DNA of 28,971 bases from Planctomycetota bacterium (GCA_030740295.1 JASLXP010001055.1:1-28971), one strand, 5' to 3'. Shown: positions 17,661 through 27,246, counted from the first letter of the stretch. The notes: generated from the sequence alone by a model not told the origin. Numbers and translations are program-made.

Positions 17661-17680
17661 TTCCTTATATATATGAGGAA
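17661..17680. promoter_or_regulatory. 20-base palindrome at the predicted transcription start
   Basis: The arms TTCCT and AGGAA flank an AT-alternating centre. All ten base pairs of the palindrome match in RNA if one G-U pair is allowed. It begins about 3 bases after the predicted start site of the giant gene's mRNA, so it could be a repressor operator or a 5'-end stem that protects the transcript. Function is inferred. Confidence 0.45.
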
Positions 17681-17776
17681 TGGCCCCCTGAAAAAGCACT
17701 TTCAAAGCGCAGTGGCATCAAGTGGGAATGCCGTGCACAGGACTCTCTACAACCTAACCATTTCATTGAGGAACTC

Positions 17777-20700
17777 ATGAACCGCTCTGTTCTTTCCTTC
17801 GGTCTGGGTCTGTCCCTTCTTTTCTGCCAGGCTGTTTCCCATGCGGAAAGCCTTGATGCCCTCTACCAGGAGGGTATCAAGTTTTACAACGCCAAGGATT
17901 ACAAGGCCGCGGCCGAAAAGCTCAAACAGTTCACGCAGAAGGGGAAGACGGACAATCGTCTGCCGGATGCCAAGGCCAAGCTTGGTGACAGTCTGCTCGG
18001 GCTTGGAATGCTCATGCAGGCGACGACCACCTACGAGGAATGGCTGCGTGACTTCAGCATTAACAAACAGTCGGGCGCGATTCGCCTGAACTACGCTCGC
18101 TGCTTCGAGGCCATGGGAGAATGGCACAAGGCGATTGCGCAGTTCAAGGAGTACCTCAAGAAGAATCCGAAATCGCCGGACCTCCGCCTCCATATTGCCG
18201 AGGTCTATCGCGATATCCTGAAAAGCCCCAAGGACGCGGTCCGTGAATACAATGACATCCTCCGAAAGGTGCCCGATTTTTCCAAGAAGCTCGAGCTCAA
18301 ACTGCAGCTTGCCGGGCTGCATCGGCGACAGGGCGGCCAGATTGCGCAGGCGAGAGAGATCTACACGGAGATTGCGAAGGAGTTCCCGAAGAGCCCGGAG
18401 GCGCAGCGTTCTCTAAAGCTTGCCGCGTGGCTCAGCGAAGACGGTGGCCTCAAGGATTACAACGCAGCCATGCAGGCGTATCGCGATTACGTGAAGGCAT
18501 ACCCGCAGTCGGACGATCAATACCAAATCTACTTGCGCATGGGAAAGATCAGCCGGGACAGGCTGAATCAACCGACCAATGCATCGGACTGGTTCGACAA
18601 AGCCATGAAGCTCAAGCCGAGCGCGAGCGTGTTGTGGGAAAAGTGCCTTTCCCTCTCCAAGACGGAAGACAAGGCCAAGGTGGTCGCGGCATTCAATCAG
18701 CTCATTCAGAAGTATCCGGATTCCGCGCAGGCCATCGAGGCCTACAACATTCTGTGGAAACGCCAATACAGTTGGGGAGAGACCTCGGAGGCAGTCAAGA
18801 TTCTCAATCAGGCCACGCAGAAATACCCGAACTACATTCCCTTCCATTACCAGCTCGGCCACCTCTATCGCGAAGACGGCAAATGGAACGAAGCTATTGC
18901 GGCTTACAAAAAAGTCGACGCCCTCGAACCGGGCTACAGCAAAGGTGAGATTTACGATCTCATGCTCGACTGCCACATGCAGAAGAAGGACGTTGCGGGC
19001 GCCGAGGCGCTTCTGAAAGATGTCATGGCCAAGTTCCCGCAGAATCAGGATCTCTCTGCCAAGGCTTTGTGGAGCCTTGCGACGAAGGTCTACGAGCCGC
19101 AGAACAAACTTGACGACGCGGCCGCCACTTACAGGAAGCTCCTTACCGATTATCCGAGCCATCTCTATTCGCAGCCGGATCGTGCGACCGGGAATCTGTT
19201 CAGCAATGCGGAGAAACAGAACAAGATGGCCCAGGCGATTTCAGAGATTCACGCCATCTCTAAGAAACATCCGGATAATTCGAACATCCGCTCCGCCCAG
19301 GCAGAAATCGTACGCCGCCTCACCGCGATGGGCGAGCATGACAGGTCCATTGAGTACGCGAATAAAATGCTGCTCACCGATGACTATGATGCCGCCGCGG
19401 CCCGGGCCATCATCCATCAAGGCATGGCCTATCGAGCCAAGAAAGACTTAAAAGGCCAGATGAAATCCTTCACTCGGCTTGCCCGCTCGGCACGTAGCCC
19501 CCGTGCGAAGCAGGCGCGCGCTGAAATCGATGCTCTGAAGAGCAATGTCATCCCTGTCCTCACTGAAGACGCTGCGTACGAGCGTAAAGTGCTCACCGCA
19601 TGGTCGTCCAAAGTAGTGCCGTTCGATGAGGGAGATAAATTCACCACCATCGGTGACCACTCAAATGCCGGTGAATGGTTGAACGGTAAAGTCGATGGCT
19701 GGAAACCCGCCAAGATCGGCGACACCTTTGAAGTGAAGAAGGACTACGTCTGGCTCGTTACGCAGTTCGATGCTGCCGGATTGATGGTAGACAAAGGCGA
19801 GGCCGGCGCGGAATCCGGGGTGACGACGACGTATCTGCTGAAGTTCGAGAAGGTGACCGGCACGTGCTACGTGTTCGCCGACGGCCAGATGGTGAAGAAG
19901 AAGATTCAGCCCGTCCCCTTCCAGGTGAAGATTCAGTCCAAGAAAGCAGACGGCAAGATTACCATCGCTCTGCTTATCCAGGGCCACCGCGCCTCCGGCG
20001 CGGCCGGTATAGCAAAACCAGCCAGCGTCTTGGTCCCGCGTACTGAGTCCCAGGATAACACCTTGCTGGTCGGCCTTGCCTATCAACTCACCGGTAAACA
20101 TGCCGACGCGCTCAATTACTACAGCCAGTATCTGAAGAAGGCCGATGCCGGTGCCCGCGAAGAGATCAAGGTGCTGCAGAATCGCATCCACGCGGAAAAG
20201 CAGGATCTGGAATCCCTCGCGTCCAACGCGCCCTCCGCCTCGAGCCTCGAGTATCAACTTCTTATCGCTGAGCTTTACCAGCTCACGAACAAGGGAGACC
20301 GGTCAGTCCAGGCGCTTCAGAAGGCTGCCGGCGAGTTCAGCAAATCCCGCGGAGTCAAGGTCGCGCTTGCCCGGGCTTACGAAAAGAACGGCATGCACAA
20401 GCAAGCCATCCAGACATGGCAGAGCATCCTGGAGCAGTGGGCTCAGGCCGGAAATGTGGAGACCTACCGGCGCTACCTGGTCTGGTATGCGGCCAATCGG
20501 GCCCGTGATGTTTCCCTGGCCCGGCAGCTTGCGGCCAGCTACAACCAGCCGCCTTCACAGTATTGGCTGCGTACCCTCGGCGACCTTTACTTCAATCACC
20601 TGCCGCAAGATTACAGCAAGGCCATGGGCTGGTATTTCCAGGCGTATAACACCGCCAAAGATGCGGACAAGTGGTATCTCGCCTCCCGCGTTTTTGACAG

Positions 20701-23700
20701 CACTGTGGCGAATAAGAATATCCCGAGGGCGATTCAGTTTGCTGACCAGTTCTGGGCGAAGAAGAATCCCGGGCACTCCAAGACGCCGTTGATGGTTTAC
20801 AAAATCGGCCGCGCGTTCCAGGACGCGGGCAACCATCCAAAGGCCCTGGAGTACTACAAGAAGGTTCAGGATCAGTATCCCTTCAGCGAAGCCGCAACCA
20901 GGGCCGTTCACGATGCTATCGAACTGCCGGGCGATGAGAGCATGGCCCTTCTCGAAAAGTGGGTGCAGACCAACGAAGGCAATCCGGACGCGGCCAAGAT
21001 GTACTGGGCCCTCGCACAGCGCCACGAAAAACAGAAACAGCTGGATAAAGCGCTTCCCCTTTACGAGAAGATCTGGTCTGACTACCCCGACCAGGAGCCT
21101 CTGAATTTCAAATCCGCTTCACGGCTGGCCACGCTCCTCTATGCGAGCGAGGACGCCGCGAAGAAGACAAAAGCCGTCTCGTTCCTCGGCCAGATTCTGG
21201 AACGCTTCGCCACCAAGACCGACCCGGAGGTGAAGCAGGCATGGTCAACACTCAGCGCGCATTACCGGTCGAGCGATCCCGCAAAATTCGTTGCTCACAA
21301 TCAGCGCCTTGCAGCGACGTTCCCCGGCCAGCCTGCAGCGCTCAAGGCTCAGATGTCCATCAACGCGCATCTGCAGGAAAAGAATCAGCACCTTGATTCA
21401 GCCATCCAGATGCAGCGCACCATCCACAACATGCCCCGCAACAATAACCAGTGGTGGGACAAGATTGTCGAGGTCGGTTTGGCCCGGGTAAACGCCAAGC
21501 GTTACGGCGAGGCGGCCATCATTTTCAAATCGCTGCTCAAGCGTAATGAAGGCTTCAACCGCACGAAGACGCAGGATGTCGAAAAATACATGGCCGATTC
21601 CCTCAGCAAATCCGGTGCAGTGGTGGCCACGGTCGATCCCAACAAGCCGGAGGCCGGTATCCTGTGGGGAAACATCTTCGCCAACGCGGGTGAGGATGAG
21701 CTGGCCTGGATCAAGTACAAGGAAAATGAAGAAATCTTTCCCAAATATCAGCACCTGGTTTCACCGGCATACATCCGGGTCATCGTCAATCACCTGCTCG
21801 TTGACAAAAAGGTTCGCGAGGCGATCAACATCTGCCGCAAGTTCATGATCACCAACGCTAACGCCACGCACCTGCAGGATTCTGAGAAAGCGCAGGTGCA
21901 GCTCCTCCTGGGTGACGCCTACTTCCGTGACGAGCGATACGAGATTGCACGCGACGAATACACGACCGTGATTTCGATGTGGCCCAATACGATGGAATCC
22001 GTCGATGCGCAGTTCAAGGTCGGTGAGACGTTGATGGCACAGAAAATTTTCGCCAAGGCTGAAGAAATCTTTGAAGACCTTTCGACCTACAAGAACGAAG
22101 AGATCTCTGCCCGTGCCCACCTGATGCTTGGCATCGTATTCCACACCCAGGGCGAGATGGAGAAAGCGGAAGATAAGTTCAAGGAAGTACTCGCGCTCAT
22201 GCCGAAGAACGAGACGGCGGACATGATCATGTACCGGCTCGGCATGGTCTACCAGACCACCCGCAAGTATCGCGAGGCCCTCGATACCCTTCGCCTGATT
22301 GGCGCTTACAGCGGCGAATCGAAGCGGGTCGTCGCGCCCGGCTCGGCCCTGCGCATTCGCCTGAGCGACCGCAATCTGCAGATCGTCAAGGGCAACTCCA
22401 GTGTGCCCATCGTGGTCAAGGCTGCATCGGGAGACGAAGAGATCGTGCAGCTCAGCCGCTCCTTTGCCGGCCCCGGCCTTTACGTGGCCAGCATAGATAC
22501 CGAGCTCGGTGAGGCGGCACCCGGTGACCGCAAACTGCAGGTGATTGGCAAGGATGTCATCACGTACGACTACCACGAAGATTTCAAGAAACTGATTGTC
22601 GTCAACGAGGGAGAAGAGAAGCCAACGATCACCGTCGCATCCGATGGCGAGCTCAGGTTCTCCTCCACCGAAATCGTCGACGAGGAAGAAATGGATGTGG
22701 ACGCGGACATGTTCAAAAAGGAAGAAGAAGAGCGGGAGGAATTCCGCACAGGAAAACAGATCGCGCCCGGAAACTTCTGCTACGTGCAGGTCACTGACGG
22801 CGATCACGATCTGTCGAATAAAGCGGATAAGACCCCGGTCACGGTGGACTCCACGAGCGGCGACAGCGTGCGCGTCATGCTCGAAGAGACCGGGCCTCAT
22901 ACAGGTGTGTTCCGCGGCCCTGTGAAGACCGGCCTCAAGCCGCCCGACGCCATCGCATCCGATTCCTCGGAAGGCAACGACCCGCGCTTCGCCGTCGATA
23001 GTGACAAGACTGCCAAGACATCGTGGATAGGCATGATGGACGGCCGTTCGCCCAAATGGTTGTTGCTGGATCTGAAGGAGGTCAAGAGCATCGACAAGAT
23101 CGAATACCACCGTGGCGAGGGCGCGGCCGCGGGCGAAGAACGAACCATCATTCGTTATGCGATTGATGTGGCCAAGAAAAAAGACGAATGGTTCCCAGTG
23201 GCCGCGAATCCGAAGACCTCCGCGCCCATGCGAAGCGTCAAGATAATAGACAACTCGGACGCCCAGCCGATTGACTCCCGAACTCGGGTCCGCAGCAAGC
23301 TCCCGTTTATCAGTGACGGAGATTCTAAAACGGTCTGGAAAGGACGAGTCAAAACTGACGTCAAATCCAAGTGGACCATCGACCTCGACCTCGGGCAGAT
23401 CACCACTCTCAGCAAGTTCGTGCTGACCGATGCAGACCCGAAGCATGCCATCGAAGACTTCGCCATGTACACCGAAGAAAGACCAGGCATCAAACCGGTC
23501 GGTGATAAGGGCTGGAAGTTCCATCCGGATTCATTGAAAAACAAAAAGAAGAACACCTTCATCTCGCTTTTCAAGGCCCGCTACTTCCGCATCGTGATCA
23601 AGAAGACCAGGGGCGATCATCCTGAGATTGGCGATATCGACCTGATCCCGCAGCTTGACGCCAAGGAGACGAAGACGGCCGACGGTCTCGGCAACACGAT

Positions 23701-26059
23701 CACCTTCAAGCCGGTCGATGCACGTTTCATTCGCCTGACGATTAATGAATTTCGCGGCGATGCGCCTGCTATTTCGCACATCGCAGTATCCGGCGGCGGC
23801 GAGCAGTTCATCCCCGTTCCAGGGCTGGACGTTCATTCACTCGCCACTAACGACGTCCTCGAAGTCAGCCCGGGGGATACCATCACCGCGTCCTACAATG
23901 ACGAAGTCAATATCGACCCGGGCACACCCAAGGTCTACCAGGAAACCCTCGAAGCCACATACTTCAACGGTAAGGTCGAGTGTATTCGGAACGAGTTTAC
24001 CGAAGACCAGTCCGGCAACCGCCGCAAAGAAGAGTTGACCGTCGCCAGAGTGAACGTCGCCGCCAAAGACGAGCGGGTCATCATTCAGGTCACCGAGTAC
24101 GATGCGGATAAGACCGACGGCATCGATAACCTCAAACTCACCGTGCTCTCCCGCAGCACGGGAAATAAGCTCAGGCTGGTCGCGGCAGAGACGGGGCCGT
24201 TCACCGGCATCTTCACCAAAGAGCTCGACCTCACCACGGCACAGGCCGCCCCCGGCACGTTGAAAGTGGTCGACGGGGATGTCATCCAGATTTCATTCGT
24301 CGATGCAGAGAACACCGACCCGGGTAACAAGACCGACCGCCAGTTCGAGCTCGAGGAAACTCTACCCGCGGACGGTAGTGTGGAGGTCGTCAGCGAACTC
24401 GGCACGATGGCCGCGGACAAGCCGGGCGAACGGCCCGTCAAGCTCATCACCATGGAAGAGGCGCTGGTAATTCAGGTCACTGACAAAGACCGCGCTCTCG
24501 ACAGCGGAAGCAAAGTCATCGTGGATCTCGAAACCAGGCCCGGAGGCGACACAGCCAGAATCGAGTGCGATATCGATGACCTGGAGGCAGGAATCTTTAA
24601 AGGCCAGATAAAGCTCGCGCTTGGAGACAAGGAGTCGCCGGACGAGATTGTCGAGGCCACCAGCTTCCAGAGCGAATTCTCAGACGCAGCCAAACGGAAA
24701 AGCTCTTCTTCACGGAGGAAGAAAAAAGAGCAGCAGGTGACCATTCCCGTCCTTAACGTCATGGGGCAGGACGTCATCTATGCCAACTACATCGACGAAT
24801 TCCCGAAGAGCAACACCCAGAAGCTCATTCGCCGCGCCACGGCCCGCATCATCACTAACGGCGAAGTTGGTTTCTTTGATGACGAATACGAAGCCCAGAC
24901 AGACATGGCGCACCTGGGTGACAAGCTCTTCATCAAGATCGAAGACGGGGACGCAGACACCAGCGAGGGGCGCGACGCTGTGGAAGTCCTCATTACTTCC
25001 ACCCTCGGTGACAAGATGCTGCTGAAGGTGAACGAAACACTCTCGCACAGCGGTATCTTCACAACCACCGTCCCACTTACCGCGGCAGACAAAGCCGAGT
25101 CAGGCAATGATGTGTTTGAGGCCGATTTCGGTGACGACGTCACGCTCTCCTATATGGATGCCCGCAATCTTGACCGTGACGAATCCGGCAAGCCGGTCGG
25201 CGCCGCCAAACGTGAGACGAGCGTAAAGATCGTGGTCGGCACGGACGGCGACCTGACCGCGTTCGGCAAGAAATTCCCGGATAACGAAATCGCCATCGAG
25301 ACGCAGTTCCACATCGGCGAGTGCTACTACTACCTTGGCAAACAGCACATCGAGCTCAAGGACAAGAAACTCGGTGTGCGTGAGCTCAAAGAAGGCCAGG
25401 AAATCCTCAACGACCTGATGATCAACTTCCCCGGCAGCAAGACGGTGGATCAGGCCGCCTACCTGCTGGCCAACCTTGCGCAGGAACAGGAAGAATTCCA
25501 CGATGCCATCGAAGTCTACGGCCGCATCGTGATGGACTGGCCCAAGAGCCTCATCGCCCCGGATGCTCAGTACAAGACCGGCATCTGCTATGAAAAGATG
25601 GACGACATGGATAAGGCCATGGAGGAATACGTCCGGCTGGCGTACAAATTCCCGGAAAGCGCTCTGGTTGGTGACGCCATGATCCGCATCGGCCTCTACT
25701 TCTTTAACAAGAAGAATTACCCGGTTGCCATCAGCGTGTTCGACAAGTTCACCGAGAAATTCCCCGAACACGAACAGGTGCAGAAAGTGTCGTTCAAGAT
25801 GGGCCTGTGCTTCATCCTCGGCGAGCAATACACCGAAGCGGGCGACCACTTCAAGGCCTTCGTTGAAAAGTACGAAGGAGACTTGAAGCCAGCGGCCCTC
25901 TACTGGGCGGGCGACGCATACCTCAAAGCCAACGACGCCCTCAAGTCCTATCAGATGTTCAAGCGAGTCATCTGGGATTTCCCGGATTCAAAATGGGCCA
26001 AATTCGCCAGGGGCCGGCTCACCGCTCCGATATTCGACCGCATTGCAGAGATGGAGTAA
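17777..26059 (+). CDS. Giant exported modular protein: TPR arrays, Ig-like repeats, discoidin-like domains
   Basis: ATG 17777 follows GAGGA (17768-17772). The 2760-residue product has a signal peptide (MNRSVLSFGLGLSLLFC..., cleavage near SHA at 23). Domain order by eye: TPRs (about 26-600), a beta-rich insert (about 608-755), TPRs (about 765-1540), an acidic stretch (EEEMDVDADMFKKEEEE), then Ig-like modules. Four copies of a module with VQVTDGDHD / ETGPHTGVFRG-type ends lie near 1668-1710, 2101-2152, 2229-2285 and 2384-2435, each preceded or followed by a GDxIxxSYxDExN strand pair. Two discoidin (F5/8 type C)-like segments lie near 1727-1811 and 1843-1958, between the first two modules. TPRs resume at about 2495-2760. 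The Asp-rich loops may bind calcium. It is probably a periplasmic or surface scaffold; no catalytic motif is seen. The family is unknown to me. It is followed by secretion genes. Confidence 0.88.
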   Translation: MNRSVLSFGLGLSLLFCQAVSHAESLDALYQEGIKFYNAKDYKAAAEKLKQFTQKGKTDNRLPDAKAKLGDSLLGLGMLMQATTTYEEWLRDFSINKQSGAIRLNYARCFEAMGEWHKAIAQFKEYLKKNPKSPDLRLHIAEVYRDILKSPKDAVREYNDILRKVPDFSKKLELKLQLAGLHRRQGGQIAQAREIYTEIAKEFPKSPEAQRSLKLAAWLSEDGGLKDYNAAMQAYRDYVKAYPQSDDQYQIYLRMGKISRDRLNQPTNASDWFDKAMKLKPSASVLWEKCLSLSKTEDKAKVVAAFNQLIQKYPDSAQAIEAYNILWKRQYSWGETSEAVKILNQATQKYPNYIPFHYQLGHLYREDGKWNEAIAAYKKVDALEPGYSKGEIYDLMLDCHMQKKDVAGAEALLKDVMAKFPQNQDLSAKALWSLATKVYEPQNKLDDAAATYRKLLTDYPSHLYSQPDRATGNLFSNAEKQNKMAQAISEIHAISKKHPDNSNIRSAQAEIVRRLTAMGEHDRSIEYANKMLLTDDYDAAAARAIIHQGMAYRAKKDLKGQMKSFTRLARSARSPRAKQARAEIDALKSNVIPVLTEDAAYERKVLTAWSSKVVPFDEGDKFTTIGDHSNAGEWLNGKVDGWKPAKIGDTFEVKKDYVWLVTQFDAAGLMVDKGEAGAESGVTTTYLLKFEKVTGTCYVFADGQMVKKKIQPVPFQVKIQSKKADGKITIALLIQGHRASGAAGIAKPASVLVPRTESQDNTLLVGLAYQLTGKHADALNYYSQYLKKADAGAREEIKVLQNRIHAEKQDLESLASNAPSASSLEYQLLIAELYQLTNKGDRSVQALQKAAGEFSKSRGVKVALARAYEKNGMHKQAIQTWQSILEQWAQAGNVETYRRYLVWYAANRARDVSLARQLAASYNQPPSQYWLRTLGDLYFNHLPQDYSKAMGWYFQAYNTAKDADKWYLASRVFDSTVANKNIPRAIQFADQFWAKKNPGHSKTPLMVYKIGRAFQDAGNHPKALEYYKKVQDQYPFSEAATRAVHDAIELPGDESMALLEKWVQTNEGNPDAAKMYWALAQRHEKQKQLDKALPLYEKIWSDYPDQEPLNFKSASRLATLLYASEDAAKKTKAVSFLGQILERFATKTDPEVKQAWSTLSAHYRSSDPAKFVAHNQRLAATFPGQPAALKAQMSINAHLQEKNQHLDSAIQMQRTIHNMPRNNNQWWDKIVEVGLARVNAKRYGEAAIIFKSLLKRNEGFNRTKTQDVEKYMADSLSKSGAVVATVDPNKPEAGILWGNIFANAGEDELAWIKYKENEEIFPKYQHLVSPAYIRVIVNHLLVDKKVREAINICRKFMITNANATHLQDSEKAQVQLLLGDAYFRDERYEIARDEYTTVISMWPNTMESVDAQFKVGETLMAQKIFAKAEEIFEDLSTYKNEEISARAHLMLGIVFHTQGEMEKAEDKFKEVLALMPKNETADMIMYRLGMVYQTTRKYREALDTLRLIGAYSGESKRVVAPGSALRIRLSDRNLQIVKGNSSVPIVVKAASGDEEIVQLSRSFAGPGLYVASIDTELGEAAPGDRKLQVIGKDVITYDYHEDFKKLIVVNEGEEKPTITVASDGELRFSSTEIVDEEEMDVDADMFKKEEEEREEFRTGKQIAPGNFCYVQVTDGDHDLSNKADKTPVTVDSTSGDSVRVMLEETGPHTGVFRGPVKTGLKPPDAIASDSSEGNDPRFAVDSDKTAKTSWIGMMDGRSPKWLLLDLKEVKSIDKIEYHRGEGAAAGEERTIIRYAIDVAKKKDEWFPVAANPKTSAPMRSVKIIDNSDAQPIDSRTRVRSKLPFISDGDSKTVWKGRVKTDVKSKWTIDLDLGQITTLSKFVLTDADPKHAIEDFAMYTEERPGIKPVGDKGWKFHPDSLKNKKKNTFISLFKARYFRIVIKKTRGDHPEIGDIDLIPQLDAKETKTADGLGNTITFKPVDARFIRLTINEFRGDAPAISHIAVSGGGEQFIPVPGLDVHSLATNDVLEVSPGDTITASYNDEVNIDPGTPKVYQETLEATYFNGKVECIRNEFTEDQSGNRRKEELTVARVNVAAKDERVIIQVTEYDADKTDGIDNLKLTVLSRSTGNKLRLVAAETGPFTGIFTKELDLTTAQAAPGTLKVVDGDVIQISFVDAENTDPGNKTDRQFELEETLPADGSVEVVSELGTMAADKPGERPVKLITMEEALVIQVTDKDRALDSGSKVIVDLETRPGGDTARIECDIDDLEAGIFKGQIKLALGDKESPDEIVEATSFQSEFSDAAKRKSSSSRRKKKEQQVTIPVLNVMGQDVIYANYIDEFPKSNTQKLIRRATARIITNGEVGFFDDEYEAQTDMAHLGDKLFIKIEDGDADTSEGRDAVEVLITSTLGDKMLLKVNETLSHSGIFTTTVPLTAADKAESGNDVFEADFGDDVTLSYMDARNLDRDESGKPVGAAKRETSVKIVVGTDGDLTAFGKKFPDNEIAIETQFHIGECYYYLGKQHIELKDKKLGVRELKEGQEILNDLMINFPGSKTVDQAAYLLANLAQEQEEFHDAIEVYGRIVMDWPKSLIAPDAQYKTGICYEKMDDMDKAMEEYVRLAYKFPESALVGDAMIRIGLYFFNKKNYPVAISVFDKFTEKFPEHEQVQKVSFKMGLCFILGEQYTEAGDHFKAFVEKYEGDLKPAALYWAGDAYLKANDALKSYQMFKRVIWDFPDSKWAKFARGRLTAPIFDRIAEME

Positions 26060-26100
26060 TGCATCGGGATCTGCCTGTAGTGGCGAAAGCTCACCCTATT

Positions 26101-26116
26101 GGCAAGAATTCTCGCC
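26101..26116. promoter_or_regulatory. Near-perfect 16-base palindrome upstream of the zinc-ribbon gene
   Basis: The sequence is symmetric around GAATTC with a single mismatch (A against C at the fourth pair). It lies in the 106-base gap after the giant gene. With almost no loop it fits a protein-binding site better than an RNA hairpin. I see no clear -10 or -35 nearby. Confidence 0.25.
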
Positions 26117-26165
26117 CTCCGATTTCGGCCTGATGCCGCATGATTCACCTGGAGATGAGACCGAT

Positions 26166-27137
26166 ATGAAAATCAAGTGTGGTGGTTGTAAGAAGGAAGT
26201 CACCGTCTCGGAAGAAGACTACGGGTCACCTTTTAAGTGTCCCGATTGCAGCGCCCTGCTGCTCGTCCCCCGGAAGAAGGGGGACGTTCCGGAGGCAGAA
26301 GCAAAATCGTTCGAAGACCTGAAAAAGGAGATCGCCGACTCCATTGGCAGCAGCTCTAACGGCGTCGACCAGGAAAAGCTCCTGGATGACCTCCGCACCT
26401 CCATAAAGCCGGAACTGGAACAATGGGTGAAATCTGAAAGCGCGGCCGCATCCGCCGGGATCGACACCGATGCCCTCCGTGAGCAGATCCGCAAAGAGGT
26501 CCTGGATGACGTCCGCACTGAGATTAAAACCATCCAGGCCGTCAGCGGAAACAGCGAAGCCAGCACCACCGCCCTCGCCAAAGCCATCGAATCCATCGGC
26601 GATCGTCTGGGCAGTGCACCCGCCGCAGCTCCTGCTCCTGCTCCCGCTACTGCGCCCCCTGCACAAAAAAAGAAGAAGAGAAAGCCCTTCCGGGCGGAGG
26701 AGGAAGATATCCCTGACACTCTCCAGGATGCCTATCCTGAAACCGAGCCCGAAGAGCCGGATGTCGAGCGCGTCATCAAGCTCAGCACGGGCGATGATGA
26801 AAACCTCAGATCGTTCCTTCAGGAGCTCTCACAGGTCGAAGGCACCCTGGTCATGTTCGAGCCGACGCAGACCGCAATCGATGTGGGCAACTGGCGCAAG
26901 AAACGGGTCTGGATCGCGATTACCGCAGAGCAGATTATCCTGGGCGCTTATGGCCGGCGTCCCTTCCATCAGGAAATTGATATCGATGCCGTTGACGAGA
27001 GCTTCTGGAATGAGTTCACCTCCGAAGTCGTCCTCGAGCCGAATCCCTCCGATGAAGGAGGATTGCGATCCGTCAAGCTCACCGAAGACCGGGGCTATTA
27101 CCTGCTGGGTCTGATTCACCACAGTGTGACCTCGTAG
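26166..27137 (+). CDS. Zinc-ribbon protein with Ala/Pro linker and unrecognised C-terminal domain
   Basis: ATG 26166 is chosen over an upstream in-frame start because the zinc ribbon begins there (MKIKCGGCKKEV) and GGAG (26151-26154) precedes it. Cys5, Cys8, Cys25 and Cys28 form a CxxC-x16-CxxC zinc site of the type that begins many PVC-group proteins. Residues about 40-140 are helical and charged, with repeated LDDLRT / LDDVRTEIK segments that may form a coiled coil. An Ala/Pro-rich linker and a KKKKRK stretch (about 155-178) lead to a C-terminal globular domain (about 215-323) with alternating beta strands (RVWIAITAEQIILGAYG), perhaps PH-like. The length is 323 residues. Cytoplasmic, since there is no signal peptide or membrane helix. 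Its function is unknown; it lies between the giant gene and gspF-like gene. Confidence 0.75.
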   Translation: MKIKCGGCKKEVTVSEEDYGSPFKCPDCSALLLVPRKKGDVPEAEAKSFEDLKKEIADSIGSSSNGVDQEKLLDDLRTSIKPELEQWVKSESAAASAGIDTDALREQIRKEVLDDVRTEIKTIQAVSGNSEASTTALAKAIESIGDRLGSAPAAAPAPAPATAPPAQKKKKRKPFRAEEEDIPDTLQDAYPETEPEEPDVERVIKLSTGDDENLRSFLQELSQVEGTLVMFEPTQTAIDVGNWRKKRVWIAITAEQIILGAYGRRPFHQEIDIDAVDESFWNEFTSEVVLEPNPSDEGGLRSVKLTEDRGYYLLGLIHHSVTS

Positions 27138-27168
27138 AGCTGGCGTTTCGCGACAGCAAGTGCTCTCC

Positions 27169-27197
27169 TGCAAGTCTTTGGACCAACCTGACTTGCA
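27169..27197. other. Inverted repeat after the zinc-ribbon gene
   Basis: TGCAAGTC (27169-27176) and GACTTGCA (27190-27197) form an 8-base-pair stem around a 13-base loop, 32 bases after the stop codon. No T run follows on the plus strand, so it is not a standard intrinsic terminator; it could stabilise the mRNA 3' end. Confidence 0.4.
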
Positions 27198-27218
27198 AAA
27201 AAAACTCTGTTTTCAGAG
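27197..27218 (-). terminator. Possible minus-strand intrinsic terminator
   Basis: Read on the minus strand, CTCTG-AAAA-CAGAG is followed by eight T residues, the layout of a Rho-independent terminator, although the stem has only five strong pairs. No convincing minus-strand gene lies upstream of it (27219-27402), so it would end an antisense or small RNA, or be chance. Confidence 0.3.
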
Positions 27219-27240
27219 CAGACGCCAAACGTCAGCACTC

Positions 27241-27246
27241 TATAAT
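27241..27246 (+). promoter_or_regulatory. Candidate -10 box (TATAAT) upstream of gspF-like gene
   Basis: A perfect TATAAT lies 156 bases before the ATG of the GspF-like gene. No recognisable -35 hexamer sits 16-19 bases upstream, so the promoter may be weak, activator-dependent or false. In the predicted leader, ATGGTCA (27327-27333) and TGACCAT (27354-27360) can pair across a 20-base loop. Confidence 0.35.

Noticed and set aside
21761..23524. Minus-strand open frame of 587 codons inside the giant gene
   Set aside because: It is a shadow of the plus-strand gene: no recognisable domain, no ribosome-binding site, and the plus frame has clear TPR and Ig-like repeats throughout.
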